Source of the DNA: Desmodus rotundus
Taxonomy: Eukaryota > Chordata > Mammalia > Chiroptera > Phyllostomidae
Assembly: GCF_022682495.2 (NCBI RefSeq)
Contig: NC_071393.1
Location: 101,607,010 to 101,671,009 of the forward strand
Direction of reading: 5' to 3'
Length of the DNA stretch: 64,000 bases
In this document: one piece after another, positions 33,488-44,325 of the stretch
Layout of the letters: each line of letters begins with the position of its first letter
Position numbering within the stretch: position 1 is the first letter of the stretch
The notes under the pieces: model-generated
Told to the model about the DNA's origin: nothing
Database searches by the model: none
The model's input: the letters and a program-made list of their open reading frames with translations, nothing else
Made by a program: the position numbers and the translations under genes

Positions 33488-35188
33488 CACATAGAGATAC
33501 CTTGCCCCTTTCATCGAGCAATGCGCAGAGTCAGAGAATTTAACGATCTCGAGGGACCAGCCATCTTATTTTGCAGGTGAGGAAGTGGAAGACTTGAGAA
33601 TGATTCCTCCTAAGATCCTGAGGCTAAATTGCCTCAGGACCAAGTCGATTACCCCATCTCCTGACGCCTGTTTTGGGGCTCTCTTCTCATCACCCTCTTT
33701 CTTAGCCAGGATGTCACAGAGATGTGTCTGGTTCCTTTCAGCACTCATTTCCCTCGATCACCACCAACCTTCTCAAATATTGTTTGGTTTAAATGTGTTT
33801 TAGACTAACTGAGTCTTAAGTGTGTCACTTTCTTATCAAAAGAAAGCACAGAAGATGAAGCGCAGCGACAAGAGTCTCTCTCTGAGGGGATTTTCTCAGG
33901 AATGGTGGCTTGCCCTAGGTCACTTCTGTTGATGTGCTCGTCCCTAAGAACCGGGAGATGACTCTGACATAGAGTATGCAAGCTCCAACTCCTTCCTGCA
34001 TAACTGGAGTCTCCCTGGTAATCAGGAAACCACATTTAAAGCTGTGTCCTGAACTCTGCCCAGCATGTCAGCGTGGCCAGGAAGGGTAGGGAATTCCTAC
34101 TGGTAGCAGCCAGTGAGGACTAAGGGAGTAACTGGAAGTCAGGTAGGAGCTTATTAGCAAGGAAGACATCAGCAGCACAGGGTATATTTCAGCCAATGGG
34201 ACTGACTCTTTGTTTCTAAAGCCTCTTCGTGGTCGATGTCAGGCAGAACCCAGAACGTCAGCTCCCTGGGCCAGCGACTCTACACTTGGGGATTTTATGA
34301 CATAACAACATTTTTTCTTTTAATTGAGGAGGCTCAACATAGAGTTGCTAGCTTTTATCTTGAGAAGTAAAGATATTAAAAACAGCAATAGTAAAATTGC
34401 CATATGATGTTGCAATCCTTTCATAAGAAAAAAGATATTTCAACACCCAAAGTGGGAAGAATATAATCTCAGAATGTAGTCCTCTATACCAGACACATAT
34501 TACTTCCAGAAGAACTCATCGTCTTGTCCAGATTTGCCTTATGTAGCCACAGGCCAACATAAATTTCGCCCAGGAGCAGTGTTGATCCGTGATACTGGGG
34601 AACCACCAGCCTTTACTCCATAGCTGGTGGGCCCCTGCCTCTCTCTGCAGGGAGCGCACAGAGGAGACATGAGGAAGAGGGCACGCAGAGCAGCTCACCA
34701 GAGATGGTGCGTACATAGTAAGTGTCCAGTAAACAATGTTCCTTTTTATTCTCTCTTGGAAAAGTCAGTAGGTTGGATGACTATTCCAGGTTGCACTTCA
34801 AGGGACACTGTTCTTCTTTGGCTTTTTTTTCACTGTAGACTAGGATCTGATCTTCAGCTTTGCAGATCTGAAGCTTGACCTGGAAATACACTTCCAAGCT
34901 CACAGAATGCTAACCCATTAACAAAAATGCAGCTCCTTATCGTGCAGAGAGAAGATAGGCTTTTTTAGAGACTGTGTCGATGGATCGGTCTGCCCACGTC
35001 CCATGTCCTCTCCACAGTGGGGGAGAAGTGGGGTGGAGGCGGGGGTGGCGATCACGCTGTGCACTTTGCTTGGGGATACAGAATGAAAGCTCTAGGAACT
35101 GAGTGACCGAATTCATTCCAGCAAGCTTAAGGTAGAGCCCATTTTATTTCACTGGCGTTGTTTTCTCTTTCCCCCTTTGGACTTTCCT
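33488..35188. other. Unique DNA, nothing recognised
   Basis: 1.7 kb with no assigned repeat; a weak antisense MIR-like segment ('TTTTGCAGGTGAGGAAGTGGAAG', 33570-33592) is too short to call. No exon evident. Confidence 0.5.
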
Positions 35189-35189
35189 T

Positions 35190-35455
35190 TTTGTTGTGAG
35201 AGTCAAGCCTAGTGGTTAAGAGCAGAGGCTTGACAGCCAAGGTCCAGGTGGGAATGCAGGCTTTACCTTTCACGGGGTGTGCGACACCGGGCAATTTATT
35301 TGCCCTCTCTGTGCTTCGCCACTGGCATCTGTAAAATGGAGGTAATGATAGAATTTGCCACAGAGGTTTGTTTTGATAAGGGAAGGAGTCGCTATGTGTA
35401 AAGCGCTCTCGAGAGTTTGGTGCATAACAAATGATCAGCAAATATTATTATTAAT
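35190..35455 (+). repeat. MIR SINE, nearly full length
   Basis: Runs from the tRNA-like head ('CTAGTGGTTAAGAGCAGAGGCTTGACAGCC') through 'CTCTGTGCTTCGCCACTGGC', 'ATCTGTAAAATGGAGGTAATG' and 'TGTGTAAAGCGCTC' to 'TGATCAGCAAATATTATTATT', covering essentially the whole MIR consensus in order. Confidence 0.93.
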
Positions 35456-36740
35456 GTCATGGAGATATATCTGAAACTAATATAAAACAATATTGACTGT
35501 CAACTGTCATTGAAAAATAAAATCAAAATATTATAGAGGAAGCTGGTTTTGTGGTGGACGTGGAAAATGAATAAAAATCAGATGGGAAGAACTGGTTAAC
35601 TTGCCTTACTGTCGAATTCGGCTTTTCAATAAACTTCGGTTTCTATATTTACTCTTCATCATTTCAGTGTATTTTCATACTGCGTCTCTCTGTCTAGATT
35701 GTTTTCACTGACTGCATTTTTGGTTGACTCTTCTCTGTTGACGTACGGAGAGATACTCTGATCTGAAGCTGTCCAAGGCTTCCCTTCCCATGCGCGCCTT
35801 TGGAGAGGTCTCTGCTTTTGGTGCGGTACATGCTATCAAGGTCCCTTCCCTAGGTCACCTCTTCCTGGACTTTTCCCCTTTGCCCTTGGACTGGACTTAT
35901 TTGGTGGAGGTGGGAGAAGCCCCCTAGCTCTTGACATACCAAGCATGAACCTGTCTACTAAGATACCAAGAGATACTTATACCGGTGTCCTTTAAAATAA
36001 TAGTAAAGCTGATTCTTTGACTAGCTTTTTGTGTGCTTTCTCTTATTTTGCCGAGCCCAGAGGGCAAGTGACAAATAGCCTGATTTTTTCCATTTCTTCA
36101 TCCCCTGGAGAAACGTAACAACTATTCCCAGTGGGAGCCAATGCCAAATCAGTGTTCAGGGTGCCTTTCAGAGGAAGGTGTGCATTCCATATAATTTCTA
36201 GACATGTCTAACACCTACACTGTGACCAGTTTTTCAGTTTCCTCACTAAATTTACAGTGATAAATTACAGTTACTATTGGCCATTATAATATTTTACTAT
36301 GAAATGTTCCAGGTATATTGGCCACTGAAGCAAATTTATTCACCCACCACTTATCTGTGGTGTAATGAGGAACTGAAACTGATCATTAGCTATAACTTTC
36401 CTTCTGTAAGTAGGACTATCAATTCATATATTAAAGTTTTCCCACTGTTCCGCTGCATTCCCATTCCTTGAAGTGCAGATTTTTATCCCTGACTCCTTTT
36501 CACTCCTAAGGCAGCTAGAATTAACGGTGTGATCAGACTGTTGCTCTTGCTTATTCATTGCCAGTCCAGAAATCAGAGAGATGCCAGGTTTTTGGAGGAG
36601 AAAAGGAGAGGTCGCGTGGAAGGACTACTTCTAAGTCTGTAGTCAAGGTTTTCTCCTGAGAGTGTTGCAGCCAGCTGTCAGAGCTGTGTCGTGTTCTCTG
36701 CTCAATTTGCTTACCTGTCAGCCTTGCTCACAGGATGCAG
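35456..36740. other. Unique DNA, nothing recognised
   Basis: 1.3 kb with no assigned repeat or exon. Confidence 0.5.
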
Positions 36741-36749
36741 GTGGGGGCC

Positions 36750-36937
36750 TGACGTCATAGTCATACATGAGGAACCAGGCAAGGAAGTAGGTAACACTTG
36801 GGATCCAAGTATCCGTTTTACCTCTGGATCTCTGTAACACAGAAGATGTTCAGATTGCAGCTCCACATTTCTATGGCTCTTTCTCTGTCCTTTACATCCT
36901 GGCCACGTGGCGGAAGTACTAACATTTGTTCAGCACC
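36750..36937. promoter_or_regulatory. Cluster of promoter-type factor motifs
   Basis: Within 190 bp: a perfect palindromic CRE, TGACGTCA (36750-36757); a palindromic E-box, CCACGTGG (36903-36910); an overlapping ETS-type site, GCGGAAGTA (36910-36918); and TTCAGCACC (36929-36937), the perfect left half of an RE1/NRSF site whose right half does not match. The first two contain CpG in a CpG-poor region. Motif identity is seen; regulatory function is inferred and untested. No downstream exon supports a promoter. Confidence 0.3.
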
Positions 36938-38031
36938 ATGGGGTCACCCAACTACCCTGGCTCACGCCCAGCTGCTCCAGGGCTGAGGGGATCAATATCT
37001 CCACAGGCCTGTGATGCATTCGAGATGCGTCGTAGTTGGGAACTCAGTTTCATAGTTCACAGGAGACCTGTCATCTTCCCTGGTGGTGTCCATTCTTATT
37101 GGGAGGAGACATTTGGCTCTTTTGTAGCCCTTCCTTTATCTGGACCATGGTTAATCACTATCCCTGTTCTTGGGGATGCCCTACTTGGTGCTTTGGGGAA
37201 AGATGGTTGGACATCTGCCCCCCAAACCTCAGTACCCCATGGTCATGAGGCAGAACATGACACCAAAAAGCCAACAGCCAGGGACCCCAGCTGTTAGAGT
37301 GCTGGCTGACTCTGGAAATTTCCTTTGGAAACTACCTGGGCTGTGTCACTGCCTGGGACTACACTTTGGACCAGCCCAGAGCCCAGTGTAACAGAACACA
37401 CCGGGGCAGTTTGGGTGGTCTAGGGTCGTCACCGAGCATGCCTGGGGCTGGGAGGAAGGACTAGAGAAGTGAGCCAGGCCCACTCCAGAGATCCCTGTAG
37501 TCTTACTCCCCTTGCCTCAGGGTCTTGGTGAATCTAATTTCCCAGAATTCACTGATATCTAAACTCTTCTTTGTACGGTACTGACTTGTTGTCAAATCGC
37601 CTTTTTTCCTTTAACTTCATGGGAACACGGGAAGTAGACAGTATCTTTATTTTCCCCATATTTTAATGGAGCAAGGGTGTTCTTAGAAGCCGGTAACTTA
37701 TTCCGAGAAGCAATGGGCCAGGGACATAAGTCCTGGCAGTCGACACCTGCTCCTTCACTTCTCTCTAGGTACATTTTCCCCAGCACAAGTTTTGCCTTAA
37801 GTGTCTGGTGTTGGCAAAGAAAAGGAGAAAGTTCTTTCTCATTCTGTGAGTCACTGATGTAGGCAACCATCACTCCCAAAGGGAAATGCCCAGAGCAAGG
37901 GGCTGGGAGCACAGGAAGGTGGTCAGATTCTGCACACAGGAGCAACTCTGAGGCACAAGGGCCTCGGGGGCTTCACTGCAGCCACACGCAGCAGCCCTCA
38001 CGCCTCTGCCTGGTGTTTCCATCACTGCGGT
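36938..38031. other. Unique DNA, nothing recognised
   Basis: About 1.1 kb, fairly GC-rich, without an assigned repeat. A 123-codon plus-strand frame (36926-37297) overlaps other frames of similar length and shows no family features. Confidence 0.5.
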
Positions 38032-38290
38032 CAGTGACGCTCAACTGGCGTGCCGCAGGAATTTTATAAAACACGCACTACCTGACGAGTCACAGGCGCT
38101 GACCTCTTTTCCCGTAGATGGTCTAATAAAAAAATGACGGCAGCCAACACAACGATAGCTGTCTGGCGGGAATGAATCAAAATTATACCTATTTTTTGTC
38201 AGATTGGCAAACAATATATTTTTTGGTGTGCCACAGAATTTGAATAATAGTTTACCTGTGCCATGAGATGAAACAGGTTGAAAATCGCTG
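38032..38290. mobile_element. Non-autonomous hAT-type DNA transposon
   Basis: 259 bp bounded by inverted ends CAGTGACGCTCAAC (38032-38045) and GTTGAAAATCGCTG (38277-38290), matching the CAGCGGTTTTCAAC terminal repeat of a mammalian hAT-Charlie family. Both sub-ends also carry 'GGCGTGCCGCAGGAATTTT' and 'GGTGTGCCACAGAATTTGAA', the inner part of the inverted repeat. No transposase frame. The flanking 8-mers (ACTGCGGT, GTATAGGT) match only weakly. Confidence 0.85.
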
Positions 38291-39356
38291 GTATAGGTGG
38301 AAAAACCAAGCATAGAAAAGTTCAGTGACCTGCTCAGCCCAGAGAGGTCAGTGGCAGCCTGAAATCACCCCCGTGGATCCTTTGCTCAGGTGTAGAGACT
38401 TGCCAGGTGTAGAGAGCTATAGGAACTGAGGTCAAAGCTTTGCCCTTTCTCTTGTTTCACCCAAAAGAGCGAGCGTGTGATTATTGAACATACTGGTGGG
38501 GACGCCTATTGGATGGGACACTTGTTGATGCTCCACATCATCGCCAGGGAAGGACCTTGAGAACACTCACGTTTCAGCTCTCGAGGCACAGGGTACACAA
38601 CTACTGATGACCTCGTGGGTCTCCACGCCCACGCCGTCCCCTGGAGAGCTCTTGGACACCAAAGGGGATGCCCTGGGAAGTCCTACCAGGATTTCCTGTG
38701 TTGCTGGGGCAGCTCCCTGCACCGGGCAGCCAACCAAAGGTCACGGGCTGTGCAAACGCATCGCCTCTGTTGCTCAGGAACGCCCTGACCACAGGAGTCC
38801 CAGTTAATTGACCACACAGGGAAAACGTCTTAATTGAAGTTGGTTGTAGCAGGAAGAGGGAGAAGTGACTGAAACTGGTTAAAAATGGGCTTAACTAAAG
38901 AGCTAAGCCGCCTCAAATCCTTCGTGGAAGTCGGCAGGATGTAAATAATAAATCATAAATAAATAAAACTCAAGAGCTAAATAAAGGCCCTTCAAATATA
39001 CCATCCCTCACAGCTGCAAGTACTGCAAAGTGGAATCAGCCAGTGCATACGATTATGGGTGTTCTCTCCTTGACACTAAGACTGTATTCAACCTCAGATA
39101 CTTTTCATGCAAAACATTTTTATCTAAACCCTGTATACTAGCAATGACGAGTAAAATGATGGCCTGAGCTCTACAGTACTGAACCGAGGCAACTAAGCCG
39201 ATTTTTCAATCTAGCTGGAATTTTAGGGATTCAAATTTTTAGTGCCAGGATCTTAAACTGTATTGTGAACCTCCACACCTCAGGAAGCACCATCAGCTAA
39301 GTATACACACATACATATATATACCATAGACATATGTATATACACTTACACATATC
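38291..39356. other. Unique DNA, nothing recognised
   Basis: About 1.1 kb. 38600-38800 is GC-rich with scattered CpG but too short and too sparse for a CpG island. 39299-39350 is a (TA/CA)-rich stretch. Confidence 0.5.
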
Positions 39357-39482
39357 ACTAAAAGGCAGAATATATTATGTAAGACACATATAAATGTAGA
39401 ATACATTGATATTTAATTTTATATAATGAACATATTATATACATGTACTTTTAAAACATATGCTTATATTCTGCCTTTTAGT
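39357..39482. repeat. Palindromic MITE-like hairpin, 18-bp perfect arms
   Basis: ACTAAAAGGCAGAATATA (39357-39374) and its exact reverse complement (39465-39482) bound a 90-bp AT-rich centre. The centre also pairs loosely with itself (for example 'TAAATGTAGAATACATTGATAT' against the inverse of the right half), so the whole 126 bp can fold as an imperfect hairpin. I do not recognise the family. It could be a small non-autonomous DNA transposon or a chance hairpin in AT-rich DNA. Confidence 0.6.
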
Positions 39483-39844
39483 TTTTTTCTCTGGTTAGCT
39501 AAAAGCAAGACTACTTTTTCTTTCTGGCCAGTTTACAGCGGTGTCACTTACTGCATCTGGGAGTTTTATCTAGTAGTATGTAAGGTAAAAATTGAGCAGG
39601 CAAAATTACCCTTCAAAGCCTTAGAAAAGCGTCAGGTTAGGGACCAACCTACAGTCCCTCCCTATGTCCAACCTGGTCATCTTTTCCCTCCAGCACTGGA
39701 CTAGATCAGTAGCGATTTCTCTGGCTGAGCCTCAGATGAGGTGCAGGGAGCTCACTGGATCCACTCACCAATCGAGCTGGGTCCTGTTCCCTCTGGCAAG
39801 CCTACAGGATGTCTATGGCATACTGCTCTCTAGTGCCTGCTCGG

Positions 39845-39869
39845 CCCACCCCGCCCCCCGCCCCGCCCC
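39845..39869 (-). other. Five-tract G-quadruplex candidate / GC-box cluster
   Basis: C-tracts of 3, 4, 6, 4 and 4 separated by single bases (A, G, G, G), so the minus strand has five G-tracts with 1-nt loops, the most stable quadruplex layout. The same bases hold overlapping Sp1/KLF GC boxes (CCCCGCCCC). It is isolated in ordinary DNA. Confidence 0.75.
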
Positions 39870-40667
39870 AAGTCTCCAATTAGTTCATTTGGGAGCCAGT
39901 TGTGAGTTGTTTGTTCCCAAACCTGTTTATGCCACTTGTACTTTTTCCACTTAAGACATGTAAACAAGTATTATGTAAGCAGTTGATATAGGGGTGAAAA
40001 GGAGAGGTGTTTTTATGAAAATTACACTGTTGTCTTAGAAACACTTGTCAATGATGAATTTGCTTAAAAAACAAAAATACTGTCTAAGTTAAGTATAAAC
40101 ACGGTAACTCAAAAAGATTGGGGGGAATCCATAAAAAATCTAGGCAGATTCCATAGTCGAATTGATTTTCAGCCATCTTTGGGTTTTTTCCATTCCTTTA
40201 AAGAAACTGAACCTGAAAATCACAGCAGATTTCTGGCTTTATAAGAAAGACAATTAGGAATTCCAGACTATGGGCCCCTGTTTAAAAATAAGGCATTGCT
40301 CCTGTACCAAGCTTGTGGACAAGTGTACACTCATATATTTATCTATGAATATATATAATAAATACCAACATATATATGTGTACCATTTTATGAGTTCAAG
40401 CTTTAACCAGTTTCTTTTAAGATTAACTGACTCTCAGTGCAATCGTCTTGGATTAGAGTTGTTTTTTGGTAGTGACAGCATGTTGTGTAAAATATACATG
40501 TCTACTGAGCATGACAAGACGCTTATACTACATAAGTTACAACAGAGCTGAGCGGGACTGAGGAGCGCACAGACACGCGTCTCCCTTATCTGGCTCATCA
40601 AGGACACGTGCCGGGTCTGAGACGCTGGGCAGAGCCAAGTGCACCAGCTCTCCTGAGTGCATATGTC

Positions 40668-40758
40668 ATTTCTCTCCCACCCTTTCTCCCCCGCTCTTCC
40701 TCTTCCCCTCTCTCCCACCTCTCTGTTTCCCTCTACCTCCTCTCCCTCCTTCTCACTC
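40668..40758 (+). repeat. Pyrimidine tract
   Basis: About 90 bp of nearly pure C/T on the plus strand with few purines. It encodes Arg/Gly/Glu-rich frames on the minus strand that are composition artefacts. Confidence 0.85.
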
Positions 40759-40903
40759 CCTATGCAATGTTGTTTAGTTCAGAGAACTCTAAAATAAGCA
40801 CAAAACCATTTGGAGTTGAACAACAGTATATTTCAAAGTACTGGCTCTAAGAAAGATATGATCTTTGGCTCTAAAAGGTTTGAAATATGTTTATGTAACC
40901 CCA

Positions 40904-40930
40904 ACACACACACACACACACACACACACA
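40904..40930 (+). repeat. (AC)n microsatellite
   Basis: Thirteen perfect AC units, long enough to be polymorphic. Confidence 0.97.
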
Positions 40931-43059
40931 GAATGAATGTATATTCCTTTAAAGAGCTTTGACTTATTAAAATGTGGCTTTACATCAGGTAATTTAGGAA
41001 CATACCTATTTCTCACAAAGTGAGATCAAGATATACTGAAAGGACACTTATTTACAGTGTCTTAAAATCATCTTTCTGTTCTCTTTGGTCTAAAAACATT
41101 TTGGAAAGATCTTCCACTCTCTTTGTGCTGTGTCTGGACTCTGTATCAGAGCACAAACAATTGCGGGAAAACACGAGAATGTCTGTGGACAGTGGGACGT
41201 CTTAACAGACGGATTTGAGAACATTCAGGAAGGATAGCATGTTACCACACAGTGAGGTCGTTGTTCTCGTTAAGAATAAAAGCCATACGAATGTGCTTTA
41301 ATTTGTGCTAATGTGGAATGCTTAAAATCATAAAACAGGTATGATTATTAGGTTCCAATTCATCCAGAGAATGCAGACCCTGAAGATAAGAATGCCAGGT
41401 CATGCACTTCATGGGAAAGCATGAATCCACCCACGTCCAACAAATAACAAACCATTCTTCGTTTCAGTAACAGCTCTGAGGGGTTTTATTTTGATAGATT
41501 GTGAGGGATTTTATTCTAGAGCATAAGCCAGATGCTTCTCACAAGTTAATGGGGAAAACTGATGGCTGACAGATTAACTAGAAAAAAAATGTTTCTCTCT
41601 GCAGTTCTGGACAGTAACGCAATTTGATGGCATTTCACCTGAGTGGACATTTAAGATGGATGGGTTTGTCTTTTGCCTCTCAGGCTCTAGGTCCAAATTT
41701 GGAGCTGATGGCGAAAAAGATGGATAACCACAGAGATTTCCTGATGAAATTGGTTAGATTTCCTCAATCCTCATTAATTCCTGGTTGATCATTATCCATC
41801 TCCATCTCTTGACCCTTCTTAATGAACCCTGATTTCTGAGGATTTTCTGGATCTAGAATAACCAAAATGTGCCAACTGAACTCTGAACAGATTGAAAGAA
41901 CTACTTGCCGGATATTTCAGACTTACGGAAGAAAGGAGCTGCCTCAACCTGAGATCTTTCCCTTACTCTGAGTAATAATGGGTTTTGTTTCCTAGTAATA
42001 AGGAGACACAGCTGGGCACGGCGTGAGCTCTAAAGTGCAAGGAGTGAGTGTAAGAGACAAATTGCTTCCATTGTTGTTCAGGTAAAACCTAGTAAAAAAG
42101 AGACTTTGGTTCTTAGATTAAGTCTGATGAGGGCACTTGAAACCACCCATGACTAAGCAAGACTGACACTTAAGGGCGTAAGAAGAAGCAGGTGATTGTG
42201 GGAAAGCCAGGAGCGTCACTGTAAGGCCACTGAGAGGGGACCACCGAAATCAACAGAAAGAGGAACCCATGGGAAGAACTGGGACAGCAATGCTTTGTGG
42301 CTTTCATTAAATCAACGCCCGTGTGCTTCCTGACTGACGACCTGAGAGTCTCATTCACTTCCATGTTAGGGGAGGCTTATTGACGTAACTGTTTTTGCTG
42401 ATGTAGAGATGATGCTCTAACCAAGCTGTATTCTTAATATGTTTACTGTGATTGTATTAGCCCCCCGTTCTGAGTCAGATAGATGCCTTTGGCTTATCAA
42501 TAGCACATATCATGGGAGATGCTCAACCAAGAGGACAAACGATTTCCACTTGAGATGAGAATTTATGTGTTATTAACAGGGAGCATTACCCTTCCAGTTG
42601 CCGTAGGCCCACAGACACGTATGTGCCATGTGTTGACGGAACAGAACATACCAGTGAGCCAAAAACTGCTAAATCACAGGTGCTTAAGACCCTGGAAGAA
42701 GGTGCCCAGGAGGTGTACACTTAGTTCAAAGAAAAATTAAGTAAGTGTGGCATTTTCAATGGCCCTTTTCTTCACTTGAGCAGAATGGCAATATTTTACT
42801 AGTCAACCAAGAGCTAAATCAAGATTTAAACCAACCTCTCAGATTTCATGTGAAGCCCAACCTCAGTAGTCATTAAAAATAAATGGGATTAAAATAGATG
42901 TAGAAGCACCTATTTTATTTCCAATTTCACGCTCTTGTGTTTGCAGTGCAGTCTGAGATCCGTTTGTGAAGGCTGACTGGGGTGAAAACAGCCCTGAGAG
43001 ACAGCTGGGAGCGGAACAGGTTTTCAAGTCCGAGACAAAGTCCTAGGCTCCTTGTTCAG

Positions 43060-43135
43060 CTGTCACCAACTCACCAAGTGACCTCAGCCCAGTTTCCTCA
43101 CCTTAAAAATGGCAACGATAATGCTGACTGTCTTT
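43060..43135 (+). repeat. MIR fragment
   Basis: 'CAACTCACCAAGTGACCTCAGC' and 'CAGTTTCCTCACCTTAAAAATGGCAACGATAATG' are the MIR core. Confidence 0.7.
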
Positions 43136-43549
43136 TTGTGGGATCCAGTGATTTCTACAATCAGCACCATTGGCCGCTTGGGGCCGAGAGTCTGAGGGAG
43201 TGGCCTTTCCTGTCCTCCTTGGGGCTCCATCCAAGGTGGGCACAGGCTGTATTCTCGCCCTAGTCTACACCTTTGTTGAACCCCGGGACATTGCTGTACC
43301 GTTACCCCAGGTCATTCTGACTGAGTAGTTGGGGAGAGGTGCACGCCCTTCCTCCACATCCTGAAGTTCCCCTGGACTCTCTCTCTCTTCTTCATTTTAT
43401 AACCCACCCCAAGGGCCAGTAACGTGGGGGAAGTCGCCATGTCCCACTCCTCTTCCTGTCACCTGAATATTGTTTCACCAGTACCTGCCTCCCAGGTGAA
43501 TAGTAATTCTTCATTCACAGCGTCACTTTAGCTATGGTGACTTTATCTT
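43136..43549. other. Unique DNA, nothing recognised
   Basis: About 400 bp between two MIR fragments with no recognised feature. Confidence 0.5.
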
Positions 43550-43620
43550 CTACATAACACTTACTGAGCCCTTGCCGTGTGTCAGGCGCTGCGCTCACAC
43601 TCTGCTCGGTTAGCCTCCTA
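43550..43620 (-). repeat. MIR fragment (antisense)
   Basis: 'ACATAACACTTACTGAGCCCTTGCCGTGTGTCAGGCGCTGCGC' is the antisense MIR tail (…CACTTACTATGTGCCAGGCACTG…). Confidence 0.75.
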
Positions 43621-43694
43621 TTAACTGGAGAGAAGGGTGGGTGAGAGAGGCTGAGAGAGCTCCTGACCGGACAGCTGTTCCCTGGGGGGCCCAT

Positions 43695-43719
43695 CCCCCT
43701 CCCAGCCCCCCTCCCTCCC
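43695..43719 (-). other. Compact G-quadruplex candidate
   Basis: C-tracts of 5, 3, 6, 3 and 3 with loops of 1, 2, 1 and 1 nt on the plus strand, so five G-tracts on the minus strand. More C-runs follow to 43785. Confidence 0.75.
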
Positions 43720-43844
43720 GCTCTGTGTCTTCCTTGTGCAGTTGTCTCCCAACTGTTCTCCCCCACCCGACCCCTCCCGCAGGCCACCACCAGATGTACC
43801 TTCCCATACCGCCACCCTCCTGTTATTTTTTCCTTCAAAAATTG

Positions 43845-43925
43845 TTTTTAAGTTGAAGAATAATTGACATAACACTCTTATTAGTTTTAGGTGTACAGTG
43901 TCATGATTTGATATTTGTACATATT
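43845..43925 (-). mobile_element. LINE-1 3' end fragment (antisense)
   Basis: 'AATTGTTTTTAAGTTGAAGAATAATTGACATAACACT' and 'TTAGTTTTAGGTGTACAGTGTCATGATTTGA' are the antisense terminal L1M 3' UTR, as at 1805-2040. Confidence 0.8.
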
Positions 43926-43954
43926 GACTGTTGCTTTTCACCTTCTGTCCTTCC

Positions 43955-44062
43955 TTGGAAGGCAAGGACTATATCCTGTCTGTATTTGAAGTTCACATAC
44001 CATCCAGGGTAGAGTCTTGGGTCTAGTGCATATATTCAACAAGTACTTGTTGAAAGAAAGCA
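43955..44062 (+). mobile_element. L2 LINE 3' end (sense)
   Basis: 'GAAGGCAAGGACTATATCCTGTCTGT' leading to 'AACAAGTACTTGTTGAAAGAAAG' matches the sense 3' end of L2 (…AGGGCAGGGAC… to …ATATTTGTTGAATGAATG). Confidence 0.7.
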
Positions 44063-44094
44063 AAGAAGATAGAAAGGAGTAACATTAATATTCA

Positions 44095-44325
44095 CGATAG
44101 CTAACACTTACACGGCATTTCTGTTTTAACCGAATCCCCTTGCTCGTTTGCTTCCTATGGCATCCCTATGAGATAGGTACTGTGATTTTTCAGTCCCACT
44201 TTACAGTTGAGGAGACTGAGGCAAGAGAGGGGAAGGTACTTGCCCAAGGTCACAGAGCTGGTAAGTGACAGTGTGGCTCCCGAGTCTGCGCGCCTCTGTT
44301 TCTGCCCTGTCACGCTGCAGGGCCA
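44095..44325 (-). repeat. MIR SINE (antisense)
   Basis: 'CCTATGAGATAGGTACTGTG', 'CACTTTACAGTTGAGGAGACTGAGGC', 'CTTGCCCAAGGTCACAGAGCTGGTAAGTGACAG' are strongly conserved antisense MIR core, among the best-preserved copies here. Confidence 0.93.

Larger units (their letters stand above)
39870..43058. other. Long unique stretch, no gene seen
   Basis: 3.2 kb with no assigned interspersed repeat. It holds a (CA)n run and a pyrimidine tract (listed separately). 40060-40420 is AT-rich and repeat-free and could be constrained, but nothing in the sequence proves it. No exon recognised. Confidence 0.5.

Noticed and set aside
36929..36949. Full RE1/NRSF site
   Set aside because: Only the left half (TTCAGCACC plus ATGG) matches; the right half does not fit GACAGCGCC.
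38600..38800. CpG island
   Set aside because: GC-rich with some CpG, but too short and CpG spacing too sparse.
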